From the NCBI GenBank assembly GCA_039666455.1, contig JAVSLW010000024.1:1-64000 (forward strand): 64,000 bases of DNA, in the 5' to 3' direction. The notes under the pieces were generated by a model. That model was not told the DNA's origin, searched no databases, and was given only the letters and a program-made list of their open reading frames with translations. Shown here piece after piece: positions 20,410 to 29,142 of the stretch (position 1 is the stretch's first letter; each line of letters begins with the position of its first letter). Source of the stretch: Methanobacterium sp. (GTDB lineage: Archaea; Methanobacteriota; Methanobacteria; Methanobacteriales; Methanobacteriaceae). The position numbers were made by a program, and so were the translations under genes.

Positions 20410-21492
20410 ATGGTAAATGAAGCAAAATTAGCTTTAGAAGACGGGACAATTCTATATGGAAAAAGTTTCGGCTTTGAAACTACAAAAACAGGGGAAGTAG
20501 TTTTTGCAACAGGTATGACCGGGTATGTGGAGTCACTTACAGATCCTTCATACAAGGGCCAGTTATTGATGAATACTTACCCCCTGCAAGGAAACTATGG
20601 AATATCTAAAAAATGGTTCCAATCAGATAGAATAAAGGCAGAAGGATTCATTGTAAGGGAAGAAAATCATCATCCATCACATCTAAAGTCCACAAAGACT
20701 CTTTCAGATTTTCTGGAAGAATATGAAATTCCAGGAATCAGTGAAGTGGATACACGGGCACTGACCATTAAAATTAGAGAACATGGAACAATGAAAGGAG
20801 CTCTCTCTACAGAAGAAATAGATGATGCAGAATTACTGGAACTTGCTAAAACTCAGCCAGGCATAGAAGAAATAGATCTCGTAGATCAGGTATGTGTAAA
20901 AGAACCCCGAATATTGGGGGAAGACTTTAAAAAAAGAGTGGCCATAGTTGACTGTGGCATAAAAAACAACAGTATAAATGCATTGCTTAGGCGAGAAACT
21001 GGTGTCGTTGTTTTACCTTACAAAATGGATTACAGGGAAATTCTTGATTACGACCCTGAGGGTATACTTGTATCCAGCGGTCCTGGAAATCCTGAAAGGG
21101 TAAAAGAAGCTATTCAAAACGTGAAAAAGCTCTCAGAAAGACTTCCAATGTTTGGAATATGCCTGGGTCAGCAGATAATAGGTCTTGCATTTGGAGCTAA
21201 GATCTATAAGATGAAATTTGGACATAGGGGTGTAAATCAACCCATAAAAGACCTCAGGAATGATAAAGTATCTATAACATCTCAAAACCATGGATTCAGC
21301 ATTGATCCATCATCAGTTGATGAAACACCGCTGAAGATGACTCAGATAAACCTTAACGACGGAACTCCAGAAGGAATTGAACACAGAGAACTTCCTGTTT
21401 CAAGTGTTCAGTATCACCCTGAAGCAGGTCCAGGGCCTCACGATACTGATTATGTATTTGATAGGTTCCTTAAGGTAATAAATGAGTATTAA
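20410..21492 (+). CDS. carA: Carbamoyl-phosphate synthase small subunit
   Basis: 360 aa. The N-terminal CPSase small-subunit domain (ALEDGTILYGKSFG, VVFATGMTGYVESLTDPSY) is followed by a class I glutaminase with the nucleophile in MFGICLGQQIIG and the His/Glu pair in QYHPEAGPGPHD. It supplies ammonia from glutamine to CarB for arginine and pyrimidine synthesis. Ribosome site and start read GGTGATTAAATG, a useful local reference for what a start looks like in this genome. carB follows after 81 nt. Confidence 0.95.
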   Translation: MVNEAKLALEDGTILYGKSFGFETTKTGEVVFATGMTGYVESLTDPSYKGQLLMNTYPLQGNYGISKKWFQSDRIKAEGFIVREENHHPSHLKSTKTLSDFLEEYEIPGISEVDTRALTIKIREHGTMKGALSTEEIDDAELLELAKTQPGIEEIDLVDQVCVKEPRILGEDFKKRVAIVDCGIKNNSINALLRRETGVVVLPYKMDYREILDYDPEGILVSSGPGNPERVKEAIQNVKKLSERLPMFGICLGQQIIGLAFGAKIYKMKFGHRGVNQPIKDLRNDKVSITSQNHGFSIDPSSVDETPLKMTQINLNDGTPEGIEHRELPVSSVQYHPEAGPGPHDTDYVFDRFLKVINEY

Positions 21493-21573
21493 ATTAAAGG
21501 TTCTGCAAAAACTCGAGCGAAGATAAATGGCTCATGGATTTAAACTCTCAAAATAAAGTACAAAAGGGGGTAT

Positions 21574-24500
21574 ATGGTGCCTAAAAATAAAACAATAAAA
21601 AAAGTTCTTATCATTGGATCAGGGCCAATTCAAATAGGCCAGGCTGCTGAATTTGATTATTCTGGCTCTCAAGCATGTAAATCATTAAAAGAATTAGGAT
21701 ATGAAATAGTTCTTGTAAATTCCAACCCTGCAACAATAATGACAGACCCGGAGATGGCAGATGAAATATATATCGAACCGCTTACTTTTGAGGTCGTTGA
21801 AAAGATTATTGAAAAAGAAAAGCCTGATGCAATACTCCCCACCCTTGGAGGACAAACTGCATTAAATCTGGCAGTTGAAATGGCAAATAAAGGGATTCTT
21901 GACAAACACAATGTTGAATTAATTGGCGCTAAATTAGATGCTATCAATAAAGCCGAGGATAGGGAGCTTTTTAAAGAAGCATGCCAAAAAGTTGGAATAA
22001 GTGTCTTAAAGAGTGAAGTTGCCTATACCCTGGAAGAATCCATAAACATTGCAGAAAAATTAGGGTACCCTGTGGTAATTAGGCCTGCATTTACATTAGG
22101 AGGAACTGGAGGCGGCATAGCCTTCAACCTTGAGGAGCTAAAAAAAATAGCTTCAAAAGGATTGGAGTACAGCCTTACAAACCAGGTATTGATAGAAGAA
22201 AGTATAATTGGCTGGAAGGAGTATGAATATGAGGTGATCAGGGATTTAAACGACAATGTAATTATAGTCTGCACTATTGAAAATATGGATCCTATGGGGA
22301 TACATACAGGAGATAGTATTACAGTAGCCCCTACCCAAACACTCAGTGATGAAGAATACCAGCTATTAAGGGATTATTCTATAAAAATCATCAGGGAAAT
22401 TGGAGTTGAAACCGGTGGGAGTAATATTCAGTTTGCAATTAACCCTGAAAATAGGAGAGTTGTGGCTATTGAAATGAACCCAAGGGTAAGCAGGAGTTCT
22501 GCACTTGCAAGTAAGGCAACTGGTTATCCTATTGCAAAGGTTGCAGCAAAACTGGCTGTTGGTTTAACTCTTGATGAAATTAAAAACGAAATAACAGGAA
22601 CTTCTGCAGCATTTGAGCCTACAATAGATTATGTGGTTGTAAAGATTCCAAGATGGGATTTTGATAAATTTCTTGGCGTGGATAATACATTAACAACCCA
22701 GATGAAAAGTGTTGGGGAAGTTATGGCCATGGGCAGAACCTTTGAAGAAGCATTTTTAAAGGCACTTAGAAGCCTGGACCTTCATGATATCAAATACCAG
22801 TTCGATGAAAGAAGGTTAGATCATAGAAACCCAAAAGGAGGAATAAGCAGAGTATATGATATATTTGAGATTTTAAAAATGAAAGATATAGACGAAGCTC
22901 ATAAAATAACTAAAATAGATCCCTGGTTTTTGAATAAAATGAAAAATATAGTGGATCTCTGGGACTCCATAAGTGATAATACTGATGATCCTGATACACT
23001 CCTAAAATTGAAAAAGTATGGAATATCTGATAAGACAATAGCCAGTATTTGGGGAAAATCTGAAAAAGAAATAAGAGATCTAAGGAAAAAGCAGGACATA
23101 ACTCCAAAATATAAAATGGTAGATACATGCGGTGCAGAATTTGAAGCAAAAACACCGTACTACTATTCAACATATAATGATGATAAAGATGAAGTAGAGA
23201 GCACAGACGATATAAACGGTGCGAAAAAAATTATAGTGCTGGGCTCAGGGCCTAATAGAATAGGTCAGGGTATAGAATTTGATTATTCATGTGTCCATAC
23301 AATAAAATCTCTAAAAGAAGAGGGTTTTGAAACCATAATGGTAAATTGCAACCCTGAAACAGTCAGTACTGATTTTGATTTGGCAGATAGGCTTTACTTT
23401 GAGCCGCTGTATCTTGAGGATGTATTAAATATAATTGAAAAAGAAAATCCCTACGGTGTTATAGTTCAGGTTGGAGGACAAACACCTATAAATCTTGCTG
23501 TGCCGCTTGGAAGTGAAGGTGTTAGAATACTGGGTACATCTCATGAGAGTATAGACCGTGCAGAGGATCGTGGGAGATTCACAGAGGTCTTAGAGAAGCT
23601 TGAAATACCCCAGGCACCATATGGCACTGCAAAATCTTTCGAAGATGCAAAGGAAATTGCAAAAAGAATCGGATTTCCTGTGCTTGTAAGACCCTCCTAT
23701 GTTCTTGGTGGAAGAGCCATGGAGATTGTCTATGATAAGACTGAACTTGAAGATTATATGAGCGAAGCAGTGAGGGTTTCTCCAAAGCATCCCATACTTG
23801 TGGATAAATTCCTTGAAGATGCAGTTGAATTGGATGTTGATGCGCTCTGTGATGGGGAAGATGTATTCATTGGAGGAATAATGGAACATATAGAAGAGGC
23901 AGGAGTGCATTCTGGAGATTCTGCATGTGTTATACCACCACAAACAATTACTGAATCAGTTATAGATAAAATTAAAGAGTATACAAGAAAACTCGCCCTT
24001 GAACTCAACGTTGTGGGGTTAATTAATATCCAGTATGCTGTAAAAACCGATGGAGAGCCAGAAGTCTATATTTTAGAGGCAAATCCTCGTTCAAGTCGTA
24101 CAGTGCCCTTTGTAAGTAAAGCTACTGGAATTCCTCTTGCAAAGATCGCAGCTAAACTGATGATAGGCTATAAACTTAAAAGTTTAGGGCTAAATGATGA
24201 AATTAGTATTGATCATGTGGCTGTTAAAGAGTCAGTATTTCCATTTATTAAACTTCCAGGGGCTGATGCAATATTAGGGCCAGAAATGAAGTCAACCGGA
24301 GAAAGTATGGGAATTGATGAAAATTTTGAAGTATCATACTACAAATCTCAGCTTTCAGCCAATATGAAGCTTCCAACAAAGGGGAAAATATTCATAAGCG
24401 TTAAGGATGCAGATAAAAATAAAATCAGTGATATCTGCAAAAAAGCTCAAGAACTTGGATTTGAACTTATGGCAACAAGAGGAACTGCAAGAGCGGTTGA

Positions 24501-24774
24501 AGGTCACGTAAAAATTGAAAAAATTAAGAAAATCAGTCAAGGCTCTCCGAATATAAAGGAAGCAATCTTAAATGGTGAGGTAGACCTTATAATAAATACT
24601 CCTTCGGGTAAGCAGTCTACAGATGATGGCTACTTTATAAGAAGAACTGCAATTGAACTGGGAATACCCTATGTTACAACGCTTGTAGGGGCCCGTGCAG
24701 CCCTTAATGCCATTGAAAAAGTGAAAGATGGTGAAATTGGAGTAAAATCATTGAATGAGTATCATAATCCATAA
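21574..24774 (+). CDS. carB: Carbamoyl-phosphate synthase large subunit
   Basis: 1066 aa, complete and unsplit. Two homologous halves are visible: IGSGPIQIGQAAEFDYSG near residue 13 and LGSGPNRIGQGIEFDYSC near residue 556, each followed by an ATP-grasp domain (VIRPAFTLGGTGGG and LVRPSYVLGGRAMEIV). The C-terminal MGS-like allosteric domain is LMATRGTARAVEGH. It makes carbamoyl phosphate from bicarbonate, ammonia and two ATP. Some methanogens such as Methanocaldococcus have carB in two genes; here it is fused. GGGGGT lies just before ATG. Confidence 0.97.
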   Translation: MVPKNKTIKKVLIIGSGPIQIGQAAEFDYSGSQACKSLKELGYEIVLVNSNPATIMTDPEMADEIYIEPLTFEVVEKIIEKEKPDAILPTLGGQTALNLAVEMANKGILDKHNVELIGAKLDAINKAEDRELFKEACQKVGISVLKSEVAYTLEESINIAEKLGYPVVIRPAFTLGGTGGGIAFNLEELKKIASKGLEYSLTNQVLIEESIIGWKEYEYEVIRDLNDNVIIVCTIENMDPMGIHTGDSITVAPTQTLSDEEYQLLRDYSIKIIREIGVETGGSNIQFAINPENRRVVAIEMNPRVSRSSALASKATGYPIAKVAAKLAVGLTLDEIKNEITGTSAAFEPTIDYVVVKIPRWDFDKFLGVDNTLTTQMKSVGEVMAMGRTFEEAFLKALRSLDLHDIKYQFDERRLDHRNPKGGISRVYDIFEILKMKDIDEAHKITKIDPWFLNKMKNIVDLWDSISDNTDDPDTLLKLKKYGISDKTIASIWGKSEKEIRDLRKKQDITPKYKMVDTCGAEFEAKTPYYYSTYNDDKDEVESTDDINGAKKIIVLGSGPNRIGQGIEFDYSCVHTIKSLKEEGFETIMVNCNPETVSTDFDLADRLYFEPLYLEDVLNIIEKENPYGVIVQVGGQTPINLAVPLGSEGVRILGTSHESIDRAEDRGRFTEVLEKLEIPQAPYGTAKSFEDAKEIAKRIGFPVLVRPSYVLGGRAMEIVYDKTELEDYMSEAVRVSPKHPILVDKFLEDAVELDVDALCDGEDVFIGGIMEHIEEAGVHSGDSACVIPPQTITESVIDKIKEYTRKLALELNVVGLINIQYAVKTDGEPEVYILEANPRSSRTVPFVSKATGIPLAKIAAKLMIGYKLKSLGLNDEISIDHVAVKESVFPFIKLPGADAILGPEMKSTGESMGIDENFEVSYYKSQLSANMKLPTKGKIFISVKDADKNKISDICKKAQELGFELMATRGTARAVEGHVKIEKIKKISQGSPNIKEAILNGEVDLIINTPSGKQSTDDGYFIRRTAIELGIPYVTTLVGARAALNAIEKVKDGEIGVKSLNEYHNP

Positions 24775-25287
24775 ATTCCTTTAAAAAGACTACGCTATCA
24801 AAATCTTTATTAATGGTTCTGGAAAGCTGCTTTACTTATCCATACCATCTATCTTCAAAGGAAATGCCATTACTCCTTTTACATTTTGGAAGTAAGAGGC
24901 AGAAGACTGTGAGGATCCAATGGCCAGAACATTAGATCTAATTTCTGATTGTGAAAGCTAAAATTTAATTTTTGAACATGTTCAAGGTGAGAACATTAAG
25001 TTTTTATAACATAACAATTGTTATATAATGTAGTGATTAGAGTTTACATGTTAGCAAAATGATGAAAAGTAGCAGAAATTGTATATGGACACGAAGTACC
25101 TGGGGAACAGAAAATTACTGTTTCTGTATAATGGAAACTCACTGCTACACGATGCACTGCGACTTAAGGGTATCGAATAAATATTTGCATAAAAGTAAAT
25201 TTAAAAGCCCATTAAAAACAAAAATAAGAATGAATTAAAGTTAGTGGTTGGAAACAGGATGTTTTATAACTCAAACAGGGGATAAAC
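24775..25287. other. Intergenic region between carB and the C-S lyase, with palindromes
   Basis: 513 nt without a convincing gene. It contains TTGAACATGTTCAA at 24972-24985 (perfect 14-bp palindrome) and ATAACAATTGTTAT at 25011-25024, a member of the AAC-N4-GTT set found around the nitrogenase-like genes. Between about 25055 and 25125, one frame gives VAEIVYGHEVPGEQKITVSV before a stop, with stop codons directly ahead of it. It could be the remnant of a small frameshifted gene, but this is weak. Confidence 0.5.
25011..25024. promoter_or_regulatory. Palindrome ATAACAATTGTTAT (candidate operator)
   Basis: Perfect 14-bp palindrome with half-site ATAAC and core AAC-AATT-GTT. It lies 264 nt ahead of the C-S lyase start. 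It matches the elements at 27134, 27410, 27455, 27506 and 30582, suggesting that the lyase belongs to the same regulon. The binding protein is unknown. Confidence 0.6.
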
Positions 25288-26490
25288 GTGAAATACGATT
25301 TTGACCAGGTATGTGATAGGAAAAAGACAGATTGCTACAAATGGGATCTGGTTCAGTCAATATTTGGACGTGAAGATGTGATTCCAATGTGGGTGGCTGA
25401 CATGGACTTTCCAGTTGCCCAACCCATAGTAGAAGCGCTTAAAAAACGTGCAGAACATCCATTTTATGGTTACACTCACCCTGGCCCCAGTGTGATAGAT
25501 TCTGTGGTGGAGCGCATGCAAAGAAAATTTAATTGGGAGATTGAGCCCGAATGGGTGGTTTTTACACCAGGAGTAGTCCCGGCACTGCACACTGCCATCC
25601 GTTCCTTGACTCATCCTGGAGACGAGGTTATACTTCAAGAACCTGCTTATCATCCCTTCTTTCCAGTGATTAAGGGTAGTGGTTGTCAAATAGTAGATAA
25701 TAATCTTAAATTAATTAACGGCCGATATGAAATGGACTATAAAGGACTAGAACAGAAATTCAGTCCTAAAACAGGACGTTTACGGGGCCATGGGCGTATA
25801 AAGGCCATTTTATTCTGTAATCCTCACAATCCGGTGGGGCGCCTATGGAAAAGGGATGAAATAATCAGAATGGGAGAGATCATCATTGAAAATGGTGCGG
25901 CGGTTATTTCCGATGAAATACATTGTGAACTACTCTTTAAAGGTCATAAGCATACACCTTTTGCTTCTATATCCCAAGAATTTGAACAGAATTCCATAGT
26001 ATGCATGTCACCGAGCAAAACATTCAATCTGCCTGGTTTGGGGATATCTTCCATTATCATTCCCAATAAAAAGCTCCGTAAAGAATTTTTAAGTATACAA
26101 TCAGGTATTGTGCCTGATCCTAACCTTTTTGGTTATACTGCCCTGGAAGCAGCTTATAGAGAGGGAGATGAATGGCTGGAACAGGTTCTGGATTATTTAC
26201 AGGGAAATCTGGATTTTCTAATTGAGTATTTTCAGAAGAAAATTCCAGATATAAAAGTCATTCAACCACAGGGAACGTATCTTATCTGGCTGGATTGCCG
26301 TGAGTTAGGTATGGATAAATTGACCCTGGGGAGTTTTATGCAGGATAAAGCAAGGGTAGGATTAGAGGACGGATTTATTTTTGGAGAAGCAGGCAGTGGT
26401 TTTGTGAGAATGAATATTGCATGTCCCCGATCTATTCTGGAAGAAGCTCTGGGAAGAATTGAGAGAGCAGTGAATGAATTATCGTTATAG
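25288..26490 (+). CDS. MalY/PatB-family PLP-dependent C-S lyase / aminotransferase
   Basis: 400 aa fold-type I PLP enzyme. Visible are MWVADMDFPVAQPI (the MalY/PatB signature near residue 33), FYGYTHPG, FCNPHNPVGR, ISDEIHCELL, and the PLP lysine in SPSKTFNLPGLG. Family members are cystathionine beta-lyases or broader cysteine-S-conjugate beta-lyases that release thiols; some act as aminotransferases. The gene is convergent with the HxlR gene, and a palindrome upstream matches those of the nitrogenase-like cluster, so a sulfur-related role in common is possible but not shown. Compared with carB, the codon use seems richer in G/C at third positions, which may mean transfer. Confidence 0.85.
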   Translation: MKYDFDQVCDRKKTDCYKWDLVQSIFGREDVIPMWVADMDFPVAQPIVEALKKRAEHPFYGYTHPGPSVIDSVVERMQRKFNWEIEPEWVVFTPGVVPALHTAIRSLTHPGDEVILQEPAYHPFFPVIKGSGCQIVDNNLKLINGRYEMDYKGLEQKFSPKTGRLRGHGRIKAILFCNPHNPVGRLWKRDEIIRMGEIIIENGAAVISDEIHCELLFKGHKHTPFASISQEFEQNSIVCMSPSKTFNLPGLGISSIIIPNKKLRKEFLSIQSGIVPDPNLFGYTALEAAYREGDEWLEQVLDYLQGNLDFLIEYFQKKIPDIKVIQPQGTYLIWLDCRELGMDKLTLGSFMQDKARVGLEDGFIFGEAGSGFVRMNIACPRSILEEALGRIERAVNELSL

Positions 26491-26542
26491 ATTCTCTCGG
26501 TTCCCATATAGCTTTAAAAATTAATAAAATAAATTTTATTTT

Positions 26543-26881
26543 CTATTCTAATACATTTAAACAGATTTTTGATGCACAGTGCTTTTTCCCCCAGCCATGA
26601 AGAGCATCTAAAATAGGTATAACCGACTGACCTTTTTTAGTTAATGAGTACTCCACTTTGGGAGGCACTTCTGGATAAACTTTCCTATTCACTAAATTGT
26701 CTCCTTCTAATTCACGAAGCTGTTTTGTAAGCATTCGCTGAGTTATAGTAGGTAATTTTTTGTTTATCTCATTAAATCTTAATTTTCCATCTTTTAATGC
26801 CCATAAGATGAGAGGTTTCCATTTTCCACCTATTTCACTTATGGCTTCTCCTACAGGGCAACAGTATTCTTTTTCTGTAAT
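26543..26881 (-). CDS. HxlR-family transcriptional regulator, non-canonical start
   Basis: 112 aa when read from codon 26881-26879. The protein shows all family marks: EYCCPVGEAISEIGGKWKPL, LRFNEINKKLPTITQRMLTKQLRELE, and PPKVEYSLTKKGQSVIPIL. A winged helix of about 100 residues is the full family length. No ATG, GTG or TTG exists at the expected N-terminus: an in-frame TAA at 26884-26882 is followed directly by ATT. A good ribosome site (AGGTGAT) stands four nucleotides before that ATT. Either ATT is used, or a base error or mutation removed ATG; the first in-frame ATG, at residue 50, would remove the DNA-binding core. It faces the small ORFs and the nitrogenase-like cluster and may be their regulator. 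Confidence 0.75.
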   Translation of the reverse strand: MTEKEYCCPVGEAISEIGGKWKPLILWALKDGKLRFNEINKKLPTITQRMLTKQLRELEGDNLVNRKVYPEVPPKVEYSLTKKGQSVIPILDALHGWGKKHCASKICLNVLE

Positions 26882-27010
26882 TTAAATCACCTTGAAATTT
26901 TAGTTATGATATTCAGTATACAATGATATAGTATATAACTTATTTGTTTGTACTTGATTTAAGTATAATCAGTATTATTTATATAGTATAGGCTAATTGG
27001 GGGTGATTAA

Positions 27011-27106
27011 ACGCAAATACGGCTTGATTTACAACATTTTTGCTGTGGCCCAAAGGGCTGTCAGATTGAAATAGGATATGGTGAGGTGATGGACGTAGAG
27101 GATTAA
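27011..27106 (+). CDS. Possible 31-residue cysteine-rich peptide, ACG start
   Basis: Reading from ACG at 27011 gives a 31-residue frame ending at TAA 27104-27106, with CCGPKGC in its centre (FCCGPKGCQIEIGYGE). The context GGTGATTAAACG is identical to the carA start context GGTGATTAAATG except for one base, so ACG stands exactly where ATG is expected. The cysteine cluster suggests a metal or Fe-S ligand peptide. No family is recognised. It lies between the divergent HxlR gene and the first operator. It could be a true gene with a rare start, a gene just inactivated, or chance. Confidence 0.35.
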   Translation, partial: TQIRLDLQHFCCGPKGCQIEIGYGEVMDVED

Positions 27107-27133
27107 AGAGTTTTAAATTAATTTTTTATTAAG

Positions 27134-27153
27134 TTTATAACAATTGTTATAAA
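27134..27153. promoter_or_regulatory. 20-bp palindrome TTTATAACAATTGTTATAAA (candidate operator)
   Basis: Perfect 20-bp palindrome, the longest member of the AAC-N4-GTT set. It ends just before the small membrane-protein frame and 26 nt before the ATG with the best ribosome site. The TTTATAA arm could also serve as a TATA box, so a bound protein would block the promoter. That architecture suggests repression. Confidence 0.65.
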
Positions 27154-27156
27154 ATA

Positions 27157-27381
27157 TTGGGAATAGGAGGCGATATAAATGGGAGCGGAAATGGTAATGA
27201 ATTAAAAGTAGGATTTTATTTAAGTGGAGTGATTTTCCTGTTTGGAATATCATTATTAGAACTGGGAGTCATTGGTGGAGGTTTCACACGTGAAAATAAG
27301 ATGCAATCACACTTTATTCTGTTAATTGGGTTTTTAGTGGTTGCACATACTGCAATGATTTTTGGTATGGCAAGTCCATAA
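27157..27381 (+). CDS. Small two-helix membrane protein, start uncertain
   Basis: Up to 74 aa from a TTG at 27157. Two hydrophobic helices are visible: GFYLSGVIFLFGISLLELG and HFILLIGFLVVAHTAMIFG. The best ribosome site (GGAGG at 27166-27170) points to ATG 27179, but that ATG is in another frame and stops after eight codons. Either TTG is used, or one base has been gained or lost near 27180-27200. No family is recognised. It is preceded by a 20-bp palindrome and followed by the operator cluster of the D-K genes, so it probably belongs to the same regulon. Confidence 0.5.
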   Translation: MGIGGDINGSGNGNELKVGFYLSGVIFLFGISLLELGVIGGGFTRENKMQSHFILLIGFLVVAHTAMIFGMASP

Positions 27382-27393
27382 CCATTTTATTTT

Positions 27394-27531
27394 TTATAAC
27401 TTTGTTATATAACGATCGTTAAGTATTTATATTAAGGGCACCATATGAAATGACTATAACGATCGTTATAATTTGGTATCAGGCCATTTAGTAAAAGGTA
27501 TCACCTAACAATTGTTATGTAGCGATGGTTA
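27394..27531. promoter_or_regulatory. Operator cluster and TATA box ahead of the nitrogenase-like genes
   Basis: Several related elements lie within 140 nt. TATAAC-TTT-GTTATA is at 27395-27409, TAACGATCGTTA at 27410-27421, TATAACGATCGTTATA at 27455-27470, TAACAATTGTTA at 27506-27517, and an imperfect TAGCGATGGTTA at 27520-27531. A TATA-like TTTATATT at 27426-27433 sits between the second and third elements. If transcription starts about 25 nt downstream of it, the start falls in the 27455 palindrome. This is the classic layout for repression by a dimeric DNA-binding protein. Confidence 0.65.
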
Positions 27532-27603
27532 TTAATTAATTTGATTGGCTAAGTAAGGGCTGCAGCGGCTCTAAAAAGAAATAAAAATAGGAGGAGACAT
27601 CAA

Positions 27604-29142
27604 ATGTCAGATCTTGACTCATTTGAAAATGAACTGATTGATTTAAGAAAAAATACTTGCCCCAATCGGGAACAACGTGCCAATGGTACAAATGTGTTCT
27701 ATGGTAAAGCAACACAGCTAATAGAAGACGCTAAAGCCGGAAGAACAAAGTGCCATGATAGGAAGTTACAGCAAACCTCTGGTTGCGTTTTAAACTTTTA
27801 TTTAACTGTAAGAGTATCAACAATACGTGATGCTGCAGTTATATATCATGGACCTTTAGGTTGCTCATCATCATCTTTAGGATACAGAGAAATCTTTAGA
27901 TCAGTACCCACTGAACTTGGACGACCTGCTAACTTTGAACTGAACTGGATAACAACCAATCTCCAGCAGGAAGATGTTGTTTATGGTGCAGGCGAAAAGC
28001 TGAAGAATGCAATATTTGAAGCACAAAAAAGGTATGATCCAAAGGCAATATTTATCTTAACAACCTGTACTTCCGGTATTATTGGTGAGGACATAGAAGG
28101 TGCCGTTGCTGAAGTGCAGCCAGATGTTAAAGCAAAAATTGTTCCTGTACACTGTGAAGGAGTAAGATCAAGACTTGTACAAACTGGGTACGATGCTTTC
28201 TGGCACGGAGTTTTAAAATATTTAGTTAGGGAACCAAAAGAAAAGCAAGAAGACCTTGTAAATGTTGCAAGTATGCTTTCATACACCTGGCAGGACAGAC
28301 TGGAGATTAAAAGACTCCTTGAAAAAGTAGGTTTACGTGTAAATTTCGTTCCGGAATTTGCGTCAGTAGAACAGTTTGAACAGCTTTCAGAAGCTGCAGT
28401 AACCGCTCCTTTATGCCCAACATATACAGATTACATATCAAAAGGGCTTAAACAGGAATACGGAGTTCCATATTTCCTTTATCCATCACCTGTTGGAATA
28501 AAAAACACTGATGGATGGCTCCGCCAGATTGGTAAATACACAGGTAAAGAAGAGGAAATAGAGGCGTTAATTGAAGAAGAACACGAAACATGGGTTCCAA
28601 GATTAGAAGCGATTAGAGAAGAACTTCTAAATTTCAAAGGAAATGGTGAAAGACTTGAAGTACTTGGCTCACTTGGACAGGGAAGACTTTTATCACAGAT
28701 TCCATATTTCGATGAATTAGGACTTAAATCATCTGCAGCATTAACTCAGGACTTTGATAACCTCATTTTAAAGGATATAGAACAAATGGTTAGTGAAACA
28801 GGAGATTTTGATGTGCTTGTCAACACTTTCCAGGCAGCAGAACAGGGACACATAACCCGAGCCAGAGATCCAGACATTACATTAACCTGCCCATTCCAGG
28901 GGGGAGCGTATAAAAGAGAAAAATCTGTAACCCGATTACACGCACTTAGAGGAGACCCGGACCCATGGAGCCTTCAAAATGGGTATGCAGGTGCAATTGC
29001 CTATGGAGAATTCATAATTCAATCATTAAAGAACAAATCATTCGAAAGTACACTTAAACAAAAAACAAAAGATAGTTACAAAGATTGGTGGTACAAACAG
29101 CCAGATCCATTGTACTATTTAGACAAGGAGACATTAAAATGA
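27604..29142 (+). CDS. Nitrogenase-like component 1, alpha (NifD-like) subunit
   Basis: 512 aa, oxidoreductase/nitrogenase component 1 family. Cysteines equivalent to the three NifD P-cluster ligands are present: SGCVLN (Cys61), GPLGCSS (Cys87) and TTCTSG (Cys155). PLCPTYTDYI (Cys271) aligns with the FeMo-co cysteine 275 region of NifD, and RLHALRG (His446) lies where NifD has His442. Overall it differs strongly from NifD: no NifD-type HGPVGCGQYSW and no KGSKPG-type N-terminal sequence is seen. ATG follows AGGAGGAG. The K gene overlaps by 4 nt. No nifE, nifN, nifB or nifI genes lie nearby. A role in reduction of a substrate other than N2, for example C-S cleavage as in methylthio-alkane reductase, is possible but unproven. 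Confidence 0.88.
   Translation: MSDLDSFENELIDLRKNTCPNREQRANGTNVFYGKATQLIEDAKAGRTKCHDRKLQQTSGCVLNFYLTVRVSTIRDAAVIYHGPLGCSSSSLGYREIFRSVPTELGRPANFELNWITTNLQQEDVVYGAGEKLKNAIFEAQKRYDPKAIFILTTCTSGIIGEDIEGAVAEVQPDVKAKIVPVHCEGVRSRLVQTGYDAFWHGVLKYLVREPKEKQEDLVNVASMLSYTWQDRLEIKRLLEKVGLRVNFVPEFASVEQFEQLSEAAVTAPLCPTYTDYISKGLKQEYGVPYFLYPSPVGIKNTDGWLRQIGKYTGKEEEIEALIEEEHETWVPRLEAIREELLNFKGNGERLEVLGSLGQGRLLSQIPYFDELGLKSSAALTQDFDNLILKDIEQMVSETGDFDVLVNTFQAAEQGHITRARDPDITLTCPFQGGAYKREKSVTRLHALRGDPDPWSLQNGYAGAIAYGEFIIQSLKNKSFESTLKQKTKDSYKDWWYKQPDPLYYLDKETLK

Noticed and set aside
25050..25240. Small gene between carB and the C-S lyase
   Set aside because: Candidate peptides in two frames are short and interrupted; no family pattern, only a weak hint of a decayed gene.
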